Shown here one piece after another: positions 33,237 through 41,826 of a DNA stretch of 64,000 nt. The stretch is taken from positions 2,232,001 through 2,296,000 of the forward strand of contig OY969556.1 in NCBI GenBank assembly GCA_963701015.1. The letters are read 5' to 3'. How positions within the stretch are numbered: the first letter of the stretch is position 1; the number at the start of each line of letters is the position of its first letter. Under the pieces are notes generated by a model. It did not search any database and was not told where the DNA came from. It worked only from the letters and a program-made list of their open reading frames with translations. This DNA is from MFD09286-c1 sp963701015. GTDB lineage: Bacteria; Bacteroidota; Bacteroidia; Bacteroidales; DTGW01. A program made the position numbers and the translations under genes.

Positions 33237-33269
33237 TTTGTAATTGAACTAAAAGATTTAGTAAATTTG
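33237..33269 (+). promoter_or_regulatory. promoter of the unknown gene at 33287 (-33 TTTG, -7 TAAATTTG)
   Basis: TTTG (33237-33240) and TAAATTTG (33262-33269) match the two parts of the Bacteroidetes promoter with a 21-bp spacer. Transcription would begin near 33276, leaving an 11-bp leader to the ATG at 33287, or about 40 bp if the second Met (33317) is used. Confidence 0.5.
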
Positions 33270-33286
33270 AACTTTAGAATTACGAT

Positions 33287-34141
33287 ATGCAAAGGGAAGA
33301 TAGTGAAAACAACGTAATGCTGAAGCATTTAATCGACAGTCAGCCTATGGAAGACTTTGAAGGCCGATCGTCGAAAGAAATTCATTACCTGGTTTACGAT
33401 CCTTTTTGCGACAACTCTCCATTAAATGTTTCAAAAACAATTGACGAATTTATTATTGAAGAAATTCCAATAATTAAACTTATTCGTAATTATTTAGAAT
33501 TGCTTGCAAAAAGTGAATCTTTCAAACTTAATAAACATGGAGAATTACCGTCAAAAATAGTAAAATCAATTCTTGAAAAAGATTTACTATTCAATGAATT
33601 TGATATTTCAATCCTTAAAATTAATAATAAACCCTTTGAACCTGTTTCAATTTCATGTGCTCGAATTATATCGGAACTTGCTGGTTTAGCTAAAATGCGT
33701 AAAAATGAAATTACTTTCACCAAAAAAGGAAAAAGGATAATGGATAATTTTTCGTACAACGAATTGTTTTACGAAATTTTGCTGGCATATACCACAAAAT
33801 TTAACTGGTCGTATTTCGATGATTTTGGCGATAATGATATTGGCCAGTTTGGTTTTGCTTACACACTCGACCTTATTTCGAAATATGGAAAAATAATGCA
33901 CAATTATAAATTCTATTCCGATAAATACAGGCAGGCATTTGGTTTCACCCTACTTAATCCTGGCGAGGGACAAGTACCAGAAATTAATGAATTTTATGAA
34001 CAATGTTTTGTAAATCGAACAATTGAACGATTCTTTAAATGGTTTGGGTTGGTAACCTTTGCCGATGGTTCAGGCATAGCAGCTGGTGAAAGATATATAT
34101 TGAAATCAAAAACATTCGATACCATATTCAACTTCGATTAA
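33287..34141 (+). CDS. conserved-looking protein of unknown function
   Basis: I do not recognise this 284-residue protein. It starts with acidic residues ('MQREDSENN'), has no signal peptide or membrane helix, and is likely cytoplasmic. Residues about 125-155 ('IISELAGLAKMRKNEITFTKKG') look like a winged-helix turn with a basic wing. The C-terminal half is rich in aromatic residues ('FNWSYFDDFGDNDIGQFGFAY', 'IERFFKWFGLVTFAD'). A second Met at residue 11 could be the start. It is divergent from argS and convergent with susD; the shared terminator at 34166-34211 ends both. Confidence 0.6.
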   Translation: MQREDSENNVMLKHLIDSQPMEDFEGRSSKEIHYLVYDPFCDNSPLNVSKTIDEFIIEEIPIIKLIRNYLELLAKSESFKLNKHGELPSKIVKSILEKDLLFNEFDISILKINNKPFEPVSISCARIISELAGLAKMRKNEITFTKKGKRIMDNFSYNELFYEILLAYTTKFNWSYFDDFGDNDIGQFGFAYTLDLISKYGKIMHNYKFYSDKYRQAFGFTLLNPGEGQVPEINEFYEQCFVNRTIERFFKWFGLVTFADGSGIAAGERYILKSKTFDTIFNFD

Positions 34142-34165
34142 ATTTTCAAACTAAATAATTACTAT

Positions 34166-34211
34166 AAAAAAAAGAATGCTGATTGTAAAACAAACCAGCA
34201 TTCCTTTATTT
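34166..34211. terminator. bidirectional terminator between 33287 gene and susD
   Basis: GAATGCTG (34174-34181) and CAGCATTC (34196-34203) form a perfect 8-bp stem with As on the left and Ts on the right, so it works in both directions. It lies 25-30 bp after one stop codon and about 20 bp after the other. Confidence 0.8.
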
Positions 34212-34224
34212 AAAAAATTAATTT

Positions 34225-35976
34225 CTACCAACCAGTATATTGCTTTAAATTATTGTTCTTTGCAGTTTCAAATGCAGGTAACGGGAAAAAGTCGAATTTT
34301 TCATCATAACTTAAACTGGAAAAATTCGAATTAACAACGCTACTAACGGAGCCATCAGCATTCCATCCGTCCCACCATTCCATACGTGAGCCAATAATAG
34401 CATTGGAAGCCTCTTTCCACCGCACCAAATCAAAAAAGCGTTCGCCCTCCATAGCAAATTCACGTTCACGTTCGTCCATAATTTCTTGTTTGGTAACAGC
34501 ACCCGTTAAATCGGCCGGATGGATGCCATCTCCACATACTCGTGCCCTAGTACGAATCTGGTTAAAGTATTTAAGCGCATTTGCTTGGTCGTTTAACATC
34601 ATAGCGGCTTCCGATGCAAGCAAAACAACATCTGCATAACGTATATAATACATGTTCTGAGGGTTATTCTGCCATTGATTGTTTATCAAACCTAAGTATG
34701 GACCTATTTCATATTTAAACGTTTCCAACCCGGTTGCCGGATAAGCTGTTGGAACAATAATGTACCAACCTTGTTTTTGGCTTACCATGCCCCATACACT
34801 GTCGCCAACAAATCCTGTATTTGTATTTGGCCCACGGCCAATTGTTACCTTGCGCCTTACATCAAGAGGATCATATAAGTTATCAAGTTTGTGGGTTGGA
34901 ACCCAAAATCCCCAGTTATGGTCACTTTCTGTAGGGAGAGTACCATCTTTATGATACAATGCCCGTGCGCCAACAAATGTGTTAAGCCCCGTTCCCAAAC
35001 CAATACCATAACCTGTATCAAATATATGCTGGATTGCAAAAATACTTTCTTTATTATTGTTGCCTTCAACTGTAAATAAATAGCGGAAACCATTTGTAGT
35101 TGGACTCCAGAAAGTGTTATAAGTATCTCCACTGGCTCCTACAAGAGCATATTCACCAGAATTTATAATTTCCTGACATAAATCATAAGCTTCCTGCCAG
35201 CGGTTTTGCACTGCTCCCATACGAACATCGTTGGTTCCATAATAAGTAAAATAGGAAGATTCGTAAACATACATTTTAGCCAATAAAGCCTGAGCGGCCC
35301 CTTTTGATGCCCTCCCTTTGTCACTTGCTGCAATTTGACTTTCAAGCGGTAATAATGAAATTGCAGTTTTCAGGTCCTTCTCCATAAGGTTATAATCATC
35401 TTTAATTGTGCCACGAGCAATTGTATTATACTCCGATGGCAATAAAATATGGTCAACCACAGGAACGCCACCATAGGCACGGGTAAGTACGAAATAAAAA
35501 GCAGCCCTTAAAAAATAAGTTTCACCCAAACGAATATTAATTTCATTAATATTGGCTCCAGTGAAATTCTTTGCTTCCGGAAGATATTTCAAAACTTCGC
35601 AAGCTCGCGAGATACCATTAAACATGGTACCATATACATCCTGTACCATTTGAGATTCAGCATTATAAGTGAAATTATCATAGGAGTATCCTTCAGCCCA
35701 GGCTGTAGGGTTATCACCGCCACACTCAGCTTCATCTGATGGAACACTTCCCATCCACCACCTGAAATAATCGAACACATCGCAATTATCTTTATACTGA
35801 AATGCATTGTATACACCTGTTACCATAGCATCGACATTTGTGGTATCGGTAAAGAAGCTACTTTCGGTCACTTGCGTTCCAGCAGGTTTAATATCAAGGA
35901 ATTCTTTTGAACACCCTCCGTACAACAAGCTGGTAACAGCAATTATAATAAATATAATTTTATTAAACGTTTTCAT
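34225..35976 (-). CDS. SusD-like starch-binding outer-membrane lipoprotein
   Basis: SusD-like proteins cap the SusC channel on the cell surface and bind the glycan. The 583-residue protein has a lipoprotein signal with Cys22 ('LLYGGCSKEFLDIKPAG'). TPR-like helices follow ('RLGETYFLRAAFYFVLTRAYGGVPVV', read in part, is diagnostic). The C-terminal part has 'YIRYADVVLLASEAAMML' and 'EREFAMEGERFFDLVRWKEA', the RagB/SusD signature. It lies 29 bp after susC and forms a pair with it. The fold is sure; the ligand can only be inferred from the neighbouring enzymes. Confidence 0.95.
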   Translation of the reverse strand: MKTFNKIIFIIIAVTSLLYGGCSKEFLDIKPAGTQVTESSFFTDTTNVDAMVTGVYNAFQYKDNCDVFDYFRWWMGSVPSDEAECGGDNPTAWAEGYSYDNFTYNAESQMVQDVYGTMFNGISRACEVLKYLPEAKNFTGANINEINIRLGETYFLRAAFYFVLTRAYGGVPVVDHILLPSEYNTIARGTIKDDYNLMEKDLKTAISLLPLESQIAASDKGRASKGAAQALLAKMYVYESSYFTYYGTNDVRMGAVQNRWQEAYDLCQEIINSGEYALVGASGDTYNTFWSPTTNGFRYLFTVEGNNNKESIFAIQHIFDTGYGIGLGTGLNTFVGARALYHKDGTLPTESDHNWGFWVPTHKLDNLYDPLDVRRKVTIGRGPNTNTGFVGDSVWGMVSQKQGWYIIVPTAYPATGLETFKYEIGPYLGLINNQWQNNPQNMYYIRYADVVLLASEAAMMLNDQANALKYFNQIRTRARVCGDGIHPADLTGAVTKQEIMDEREREFAMEGERFFDLVRWKEASNAIIGSRMEWWDGWNADGSVSSVVNSNFSSLSYDEKFDFFPLPAFETAKNNNLKQYTGW

Positions 35977-36005
35977 ATTTGTAAAATTTTATAATCAATT
36001 ATTAT

Positions 36006-39000
36006 TTAGAATGACATATTTATGCCAACATTGTACATTTTAGCCTGGGGGTAAACACCGTAATCAATACCAAATTGAGTTGGGTCACCACTTCCAATTT
36101 CAGGATCTAAACCGGTATATTTTGTCCATGTTAAAAGGTTCATCCCGCCAACATAAACCCTAAAGTGTTCAATTCCATATTTTTTAGTAAAATTATCGGG
36201 AATTGTATATCCGATTTGCATAGATTTAAGCCTTAAATAAGTGCCATCTTCAACATACCAGTCACTAATCCTGTAGTTATCGGTTCCGGCCAGCCTGAAC
36301 TGGTTTGTATTGGTATTTCCCGGGTCAACCAAAACCCCATTTTTATAAACAGGTGTACGATAGGCATTAAGTGCGCCTTCAATCCAGTTTCCGCCGCCAG
36401 ATGGGTTATACCAGTTCTGTTTTATTGAATTAAAAATTTGGTTACCATAGCTGCCCTGAAAGAAACAGTTCATATCAAACCCTTTGAATTCAAGATTTAT
36501 TGCTAAACCATAGGTGAATTTGGGATTCGGGTCTCCAATTACTGTCTTATCCTTATCACTTAAAATGCCATCGCCATTACGGTCAACAAATCTAACATCA
36601 CCGGGTTTTGCATTAGGCATCATTAATATCGTTTGTCCCTTACTATTTATTTGGTGTGGTTGGTTAACTACAAGTCCATATTTTGTTTTTTTGGTTATCG
36701 GATCATAAATACTACCTGTATCGCTGGTCCTATACAGCCCACTTGTTTGATATCCCCAGAATGCACCAGGAGCATCTCCATTTCGTACGATTGATGTTGG
36801 TGTGGATGATTGCAACGGAAGTGTTACAGTATCAATCAAGTTGTGAAGCTTGCTGACAATTTTGGTAAAATTACAATTTACCGAATATTTCAAATCACCA
36901 ACCTGATTTTTGTACCCTATTGATAATTCCAAACCCTTGTTTGATATTCCGCCACTGTTTTCGGTATATACACCATTGGTGCCAAACCCATAACGACCAA
37001 CAATTAACGGCAAAGATACATTTTGCAACATGCCAGTATTGTCTTTATCAAAATAATCGGCAGTAACCGATAATTTATTATTTAAAAAGGTCAAATCAAG
37101 CCCATAGTTAAAGGTTGTTATAGTTTCCCAGTGCAATTCTGGGTTTCCCGGTGCCAAAGCAACACCGCCAACTTTTCTGGTAGCATCAAATGGATATCCA
37201 TATTGTGAGTTTAAAGATACCAGCGATAAAAATTTATTTGAAGGAATTTGATCGTTTCCTGTTTTTCCCCAACCAAACCTGATTTTTCCGAAATTTAAGA
37301 AAGTAAGGTTATCTTTCACAACCTCAAGTTCACTAAACTTAAACCCTGTAGAAAAAGCCGGGAATCCACCAAACCTGTGGTCGGACCCAAAATTGGAAGA
37401 ACCGTCATAACGATATGAAAATTGGAACAGGAATAAATTTTTAAATTCGTAATTAAACCTGCCAAAATATCCATACTTGGCACCATGGCTAATTGATCCG
37501 CCTGCCTTATAAAGAGCAGAACCATCTTTTCTCAGCGTAGCATCAATCATTTGATATTCAGGGGTAGCCCCATTGTGAATTAACGAGTCGGCCTGTCCAC
37601 TAAGAGTTTTGTAAAGTGATCCGTACGATTCAAAACCAGCCGTCAGGTCGATATTATGGTCTTCTAACAAAGTTGTTTTGTAATCCAACACATGTTGCCA
37701 GTTCCAAAACCAGTTTTGGTTTAAGCTTCTGGACACCTGTGGAATTGAATTTTGCTGTGTTCCATTAATAAAATAATAGGGCTGGAAATTATCATTTTCG
37801 TCAAAATTTAAATTAAAACCGAAGTTTTGGTTATAAGTAAACCCTTTTAAAATTTCAACCTTGGCAAAAAGGTTGCCAGCCCCCCTATATGACCCATTTT
37901 GGTTGTTAGTGTAATAAATTCCAGCAACCGGGTTGCCCGAACCTGTAGAAAACAATGGCTGTGCCCAACCACCCCAGCCTATATTTCTATCGTGAATTTG
38001 CTGAGGTGTTAAAGTAGAAGAAGTGTCGCGAATATAGCTAATTGGGCTTTGGTTTAGAGCCCCTGCTACCGCTGACCCCCAAGAAGAATTATCATATTGT
38101 CCACGATTTCGGGTAGCACTAAGATTAACATTTTCTCCAATTTTTATATGTTTACCAATATCATAAGTTGTATTTACCCTAATGTTATAACGTTGGTAAT
38201 CGGTTTTATTTACAATTCCATCCTGATTCAAATAACCCAAACTAAACAGAGATGTAGAATTGCTTGTACCTGATGTAATATTAAGGTTATATTCTTCTTT
38301 CACAGCGCTGTGCGAGATTGCATTCCACCAGTTTGTGCTTGGCAAGGTATCAGGATTGGCTGTAATAGGATGTGTTGATGTAGCATCTAGAGAATTATAT
38401 ATTTTTATAAAATCTCTTGTGTCGCACATTTTAACACTTATATCATTTGATTGGATACCACGGTACATAGTGAAATCTATTTTAGCCTTTTGGTTTTTCG
38501 ACCCCTGCTTTGTTGTGATTAAAACAACTCCATTGCCCCCAGATGAGCCATATATTGCCTGTGATGACGCGTCTTTCAATACCTCAATTTGCTCAATGTC
38601 ATTTGGGCTAATTGTACTTATATCACCCCCCGGCACTCCGTCAATAACATAAATTGGGCCAGGCACATCACTATAATCGTCCCTCCTTGTAATTGTATTA
38701 ACACCTCTCACACGCACTTGGATACTTGCACCAGGCATACCTGAGTTATTAATAATCTGCACACCTGCTGCTTTACCTTGTAATTCCTGAATAACTCCCG
38801 AACCTGGCGTTTTAGCTAACTCTTCACTAGAAACAGAGGCTACAGCTCCTGTAAGATCACTTTTTTTCTGCACTCCATAACCAATTACAACAACTTTATC
38901 AAGCTCAGTAGTTTTTTCTTTTAAATTTACGTTAATAGATGTTTGCTCTCCTACTTGAATTTCCTGGGTTTCGTAACCCATAAATGTAATCATTAATGTA

Positions 39001-39242
39001 GCATCTGATGAAGGTACCTTTATTGAAAACTTGCCTGCAACATCAGACACAGTACCCGTAGTTGTCCCTTTAATGATAATGTTTGCCCCAGGTATCGGCA
39101 CATTTGATTCATCAGTGACAACACCCTGCACTGTACGCTCCTGAGCGTAAATGATATTCATAAAAAATAACAAAATTAACCCAAGTGACATTTTTTTCTT
39201 AAAATGTCGAAAAAACCTTTTTAATGTTTCTGTCAGTTTCAT
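36006..39242 (-). CDS. SusC/RagA-type TonB-dependent transporter
   Basis: SusC proteins import glycan fragments across the outer membrane using TonB energy. The 1078-residue protein has a signal near residue 34 (start may instead be Met18), then a carboxypeptidase-D-like domain ('VQGVVTDESNVPIPGANIII', about 38-115). The plug domain follows with 'VVIGYGVQKKSDLTGAVASV' and 'GPIYVIDGVP', then the beta-barrel with many aromatic strands to the C-terminal 'NVGINMSF', ending in Phe as most barrels do. It starts the susC-susD unit. The 43-bp activator block and TAnnTTTG box at 39296-39363 lie upstream. Confidence 0.96.
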   Translation of the reverse strand: MKLTETLKRFFRHFKKKMSLGLILLFFMNIIYAQERTVQGVVTDESNVPIPGANIIIKGTTTGTVSDVAGKFSIKVPSSDATLMITFMGYETQEIQVGEQTSINVNLKEKTTELDKVVVIGYGVQKKSDLTGAVASVSSEELAKTPGSGVIQELQGKAAGVQIINNSGMPGASIQVRVRGVNTITRRDDYSDVPGPIYVIDGVPGGDISTISPNDIEQIEVLKDASSQAIYGSSGGNGVVLITTKQGSKNQKAKIDFTMYRGIQSNDISVKMCDTRDFIKIYNSLDATSTHPITANPDTLPSTNWWNAISHSAVKEEYNLNITSGTSNSTSLFSLGYLNQDGIVNKTDYQRYNIRVNTTYDIGKHIKIGENVNLSATRNRGQYDNSSWGSAVAGALNQSPISYIRDTSSTLTPQQIHDRNIGWGGWAQPLFSTGSGNPVAGIYYTNNQNGSYRGAGNLFAKVEILKGFTYNQNFGFNLNFDENDNFQPYYFINGTQQNSIPQVSRSLNQNWFWNWQHVLDYKTTLLEDHNIDLTAGFESYGSLYKTLSGQADSLIHNGATPEYQMIDATLRKDGSALYKAGGSISHGAKYGYFGRFNYEFKNLFLFQFSYRYDGSSNFGSDHRFGGFPAFSTGFKFSELEVVKDNLTFLNFGKIRFGWGKTGNDQIPSNKFLSLVSLNSQYGYPFDATRKVGGVALAPGNPELHWETITTFNYGLDLTFLNNKLSVTADYFDKDNTGMLQNVSLPLIVGRYGFGTNGVYTENSGGISNKGLELSIGYKNQVGDLKYSVNCNFTKIVSKLHNLIDTVTLPLQSSTPTSIVRNGDAPGAFWGYQTSGLYRTSDTGSIYDPITKKTKYGLVVNQPHQINSKGQTILMMPNAKPGDVRFVDRNGDGILSDKDKTVIGDPNPKFTYGLAINLEFKGFDMNCFFQGSYGNQIFNSIKQNWYNPSGGGNWIEGALNAYRTPVYKNGVLVDPGNTNTNQFRLAGTDNYRISDWYVEDGTYLRLKSMQIGYTIPDNFTKKYGIEHFRVYVGGMNLLTWTKYTGLDPEIGSGDPTQFGIDYGVYPQAKMYNVGINMSF

Positions 39243-39295
39243 ATTTAAAATGTTAGTAAGTAATTAGCCTGATTTAAGTCACTGAAATCTGGATT

Positions 39296-39363
39296 CAAAA
39301 CTATGCTTGTACTAGTTTCGACATCTTGAAAATAATCTCAAAAATCTTTGAGATACTATCATT
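39296..39363 (-). promoter_or_regulatory. susC promoter: -7 box and dyad shared with the GH39 promoter
   Basis: On the minus strand TAGTTTTG (39296-39303) is a -7 box. Bases 39321-39363 match 63893-63935 at 41 of 43 positions. The block contains the dyad ATCTCAAAAATCTTTGAGAT (39335-39354), two perfect 8-bp half sites around AATC. The dyad starts 32 bp from the end of the -7 box, the same as in the second copy. Its position suits an activator that binds just upstream of RNA polymerase. Confidence 0.75.
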
Positions 39364-39454
39364 TTTGGATTTGTAATGATTTAAGAAGATATTATTTATC
39401 AAACAGATGAATATACGGTTTGAGTAAAGAGGTCATCTTAAATTAGGGAGATTT

Positions 39455-41818
39455 TTATTTTTCACTACCTAATTCAACCCATTTTATTTCTTCTTTCTGG
39501 TTTCGAAAGATTACAACTTCGGTATTTGACCCAATAACCGACATGCGCGCCTCGAACAAATCGCGTAACTTATTGATTTTTTTACCATTAAATGACAAAA
39601 TCACATCATTGGTTTGCAAAAATTTAGCAGCCCCTGATCCAGCAGTCACGTCCACAACCATTACACCACGGGTAGTATCCATTCCTGTAGCTGAGCGTTC
39701 GTCAATGGTAGAAATATCTTTTATTTTTGCCCCGATAAAGTCTATTATTTCATTTTTACACACTTCGTTAATGGCAATAACAGCAGGTATGTGTACTTTT
39801 TGGGCCAAGACTTTCAATCGTGGTGAAATAACTCCGAAACTGTCCATTGCAAAATTTTTAAAACCTACAGAAAAAGCTACTGAACCTTCTTTTAAACGAA
39901 AATCGCCTTCCTGCGAGTTAACAAAATGCATATCACCGCAAACCGAATGTTTATCTGTTCCCCTGTCCCATGCTTCTTTAAGTGAAACCGAGTCAGGAAA
40001 AGCGTTAAAATCTGTTTCTTTGCCCCAAACTTTTATGTTGATAGGCAAATAACCAGCGCAAACAATGTTGTGTCGAAAAATGTCGTTACTGTTCTCAAAC
40101 CATACATGTGGATGGAAGGTATTATTAACCATTATGTTGTTTTCAACAACACGGTTTACTCCTTCGCGAAGCTTTATGCCACCATTCAGGCAAAGGTTGT
40201 TATAAATTTGATAGTTGCTGGAACCATCATCTAAATCAATATCCCAGCCATGATCACAACGCATACGGTTGTACCGTATGATAATGGGTTTTACCACATC
40301 GAGCATAGCAAGGCTGAAATTGGTTTTAACAATCGAGTCGAGTACCTTTTTGTCCGGGTGCCAATATCTGTCGCGCCCCCAGGAATTAAAAGAGCCATGG
40401 TCGCCACTTTCCTTCACGGTATTAAACACGTCGTTATATTCAATAATGTGACCGCCCCATGTTCCATCGCATACATTTATACCGGCACGAGGTACATCGT
40501 AAATGGTATTATGGCTTACCATAATATTCTGGCACATTGACAATTCCACGCCTGCCGATTGTTTTTCCACCAAACCCGAATTAAATATCAGGTTATCGAA
40601 AACCTTGCAATCAGCAGGGTAGTTATTGGATTTTGGGCCTGGCGTACGATCAATCTTATCTATTGGCACAGACTGGTAATAGTTAAAACTTGGGGAACGC
40701 ACTGCATTTGGATCGCCTACGAAGCAAATGGCACTGGCCCCGATTTCCGAAATCAAACACCCCGACACCTCGCAGTTCCGGTTGAAGTTATTGAAAAATA
40801 CTGCGTTGCCTCCCAACTTGTTGAGCGTACAATTTTTAAGACAACAATTTACCGCACCATCGAAAAATACTGAACCACCACGATAAATTGTCCAGTCGCT
40901 GCGTAAAAGGGGTTCCTTATTTTGCATAAATGTGCGTAAGGTTTCTGTAAGCATAAGTCCCTCGATACTGATATTTTTTACAGGGTTTGTTTCTGACCCC
41001 TTAAATTCAAATAAATGGGCAATTTGAGGAGTTTCAACTTTTGCTGTTTTAATATCCATGCCTTTAGGTGGGTAATAATAAAGCGTTTGGGATTTCTTAT
41101 CATAAAACCATTCGTTTACAGTATCCAACTCTTCTAAAATATTTTCGACAAAGCGAAATTCTTTGTGCATACCCATTGGACGGTTGTTTTGCCACCCCCC
41201 TTCAAGGTCAAGTTCGCCCTTATCGTTTTTCCCTTTAATTATGTAATGAATATCGCCCCATTCACAGGGGTGCAAAGCATGTACATATCCTCCTTCAGGC
41301 GATTTCCACCGGGCCACTCGTTCTTTGGAAATGGCATCAGCGGCAGTTCCACCAAAGAAATGGGCTGTAGAGTCGTAATTCGGATACCTTGCCATTCGTT
41401 GCAACTGCCCGTTGACGAATAATTCATCAAAAATAAGGTCTTGTTCCACCCTAGCCTGCCAAATACCATTTTTGTACTCTTTCCATGTTAGGTTTAATAG
41501 TTTTCCTCCGCTAACGGTAACTTTTTGATTTTCAAAGTTTGTTATTATCAGTTTTTCGTATCCTATACCGGAATCCACGGATGTAAAAACTATTGGCTGG
41601 CTTAAATAATATGTACCTCCCATAAGAAATAATTTAACCGGTCCAGGGGTTTTACGGGCTTCGGCCACCGCCCTGTTTATCGAAGTAAATGGCATAGCCT
41701 TTGTTCCAAGATTGTTATCGTTACCTTTAGGAGAAACAAAGAAGGATGTTTGTGCTAAAGCGTTTAAGCTAAGCAAAAACAAAATGAAACCTGCTACTAT
41801 TTTCATAATTCCCTTCAA
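39455..41818 (-). CDS. secreted parallel beta-helix protein with C-terminal PDZ domain (GH141-like)
   Basis: The 787-residue protein has a signal peptide (ending LSLNALAQ), then a start typical of right-handed beta-helix enzymes ('FFVSPKGNDNNLGTKAMPFTS' in part; 'LFLMGGTYYLSQPIVFT'). The central coils include 'GNAVFFNNFNRNCEVSGC' and 'VSHNTIYDVPRAGINVCDG'. This resembles family GH141, which contains fucosidases and xylanases, but could be another beta-helix lyase or hydrolase. The last 80 residues ('GVMVVDVTAGSGAAKFLQTND', 'ILSFNGKKINKLRDL') form a PDZ domain, an uncommon addition. It is 8 bp after the GH29 gene, hence in the same operon. Confidence 0.75.
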   Translation of the reverse strand: MKGIMKIVAGFILFLLSLNALAQTSFFVSPKGNDNNLGTKAMPFTSINRAVAEARKTPGPVKLFLMGGTYYLSQPIVFTSVDSGIGYEKLIITNFENQKVTVSGGKLLNLTWKEYKNGIWQARVEQDLIFDELFVNGQLQRMARYPNYDSTAHFFGGTAADAISKERVARWKSPEGGYVHALHPCEWGDIHYIIKGKNDKGELDLEGGWQNNRPMGMHKEFRFVENILEELDTVNEWFYDKKSQTLYYYPPKGMDIKTAKVETPQIAHLFEFKGSETNPVKNISIEGLMLTETLRTFMQNKEPLLRSDWTIYRGGSVFFDGAVNCCLKNCTLNKLGGNAVFFNNFNRNCEVSGCLISEIGASAICFVGDPNAVRSPSFNYYQSVPIDKIDRTPGPKSNNYPADCKVFDNLIFNSGLVEKQSAGVELSMCQNIMVSHNTIYDVPRAGINVCDGTWGGHIIEYNDVFNTVKESGDHGSFNSWGRDRYWHPDKKVLDSIVKTNFSLAMLDVVKPIIIRYNRMRCDHGWDIDLDDGSSNYQIYNNLCLNGGIKLREGVNRVVENNIMVNNTFHPHVWFENSNDIFRHNIVCAGYLPINIKVWGKETDFNAFPDSVSLKEAWDRGTDKHSVCGDMHFVNSQEGDFRLKEGSVAFSVGFKNFAMDSFGVISPRLKVLAQKVHIPAVIAINEVCKNEIIDFIGAKIKDISTIDERSATGMDTTRGVMVVDVTAGSGAAKFLQTNDVILSFNGKKINKLRDLFEARMSVIGSNTEVVIFRNQKEEIKWVELGSEK

Positions 41819-41826
41819 AATCTGAA

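Noticed and set aside
33149..33328. 60-residue N-terminal extension of argS
   Set aside because: ArgS proteins start at the MNSVEI-type position; the extension is unlike any part of the family and overlaps the promoter and start of the divergent gene.
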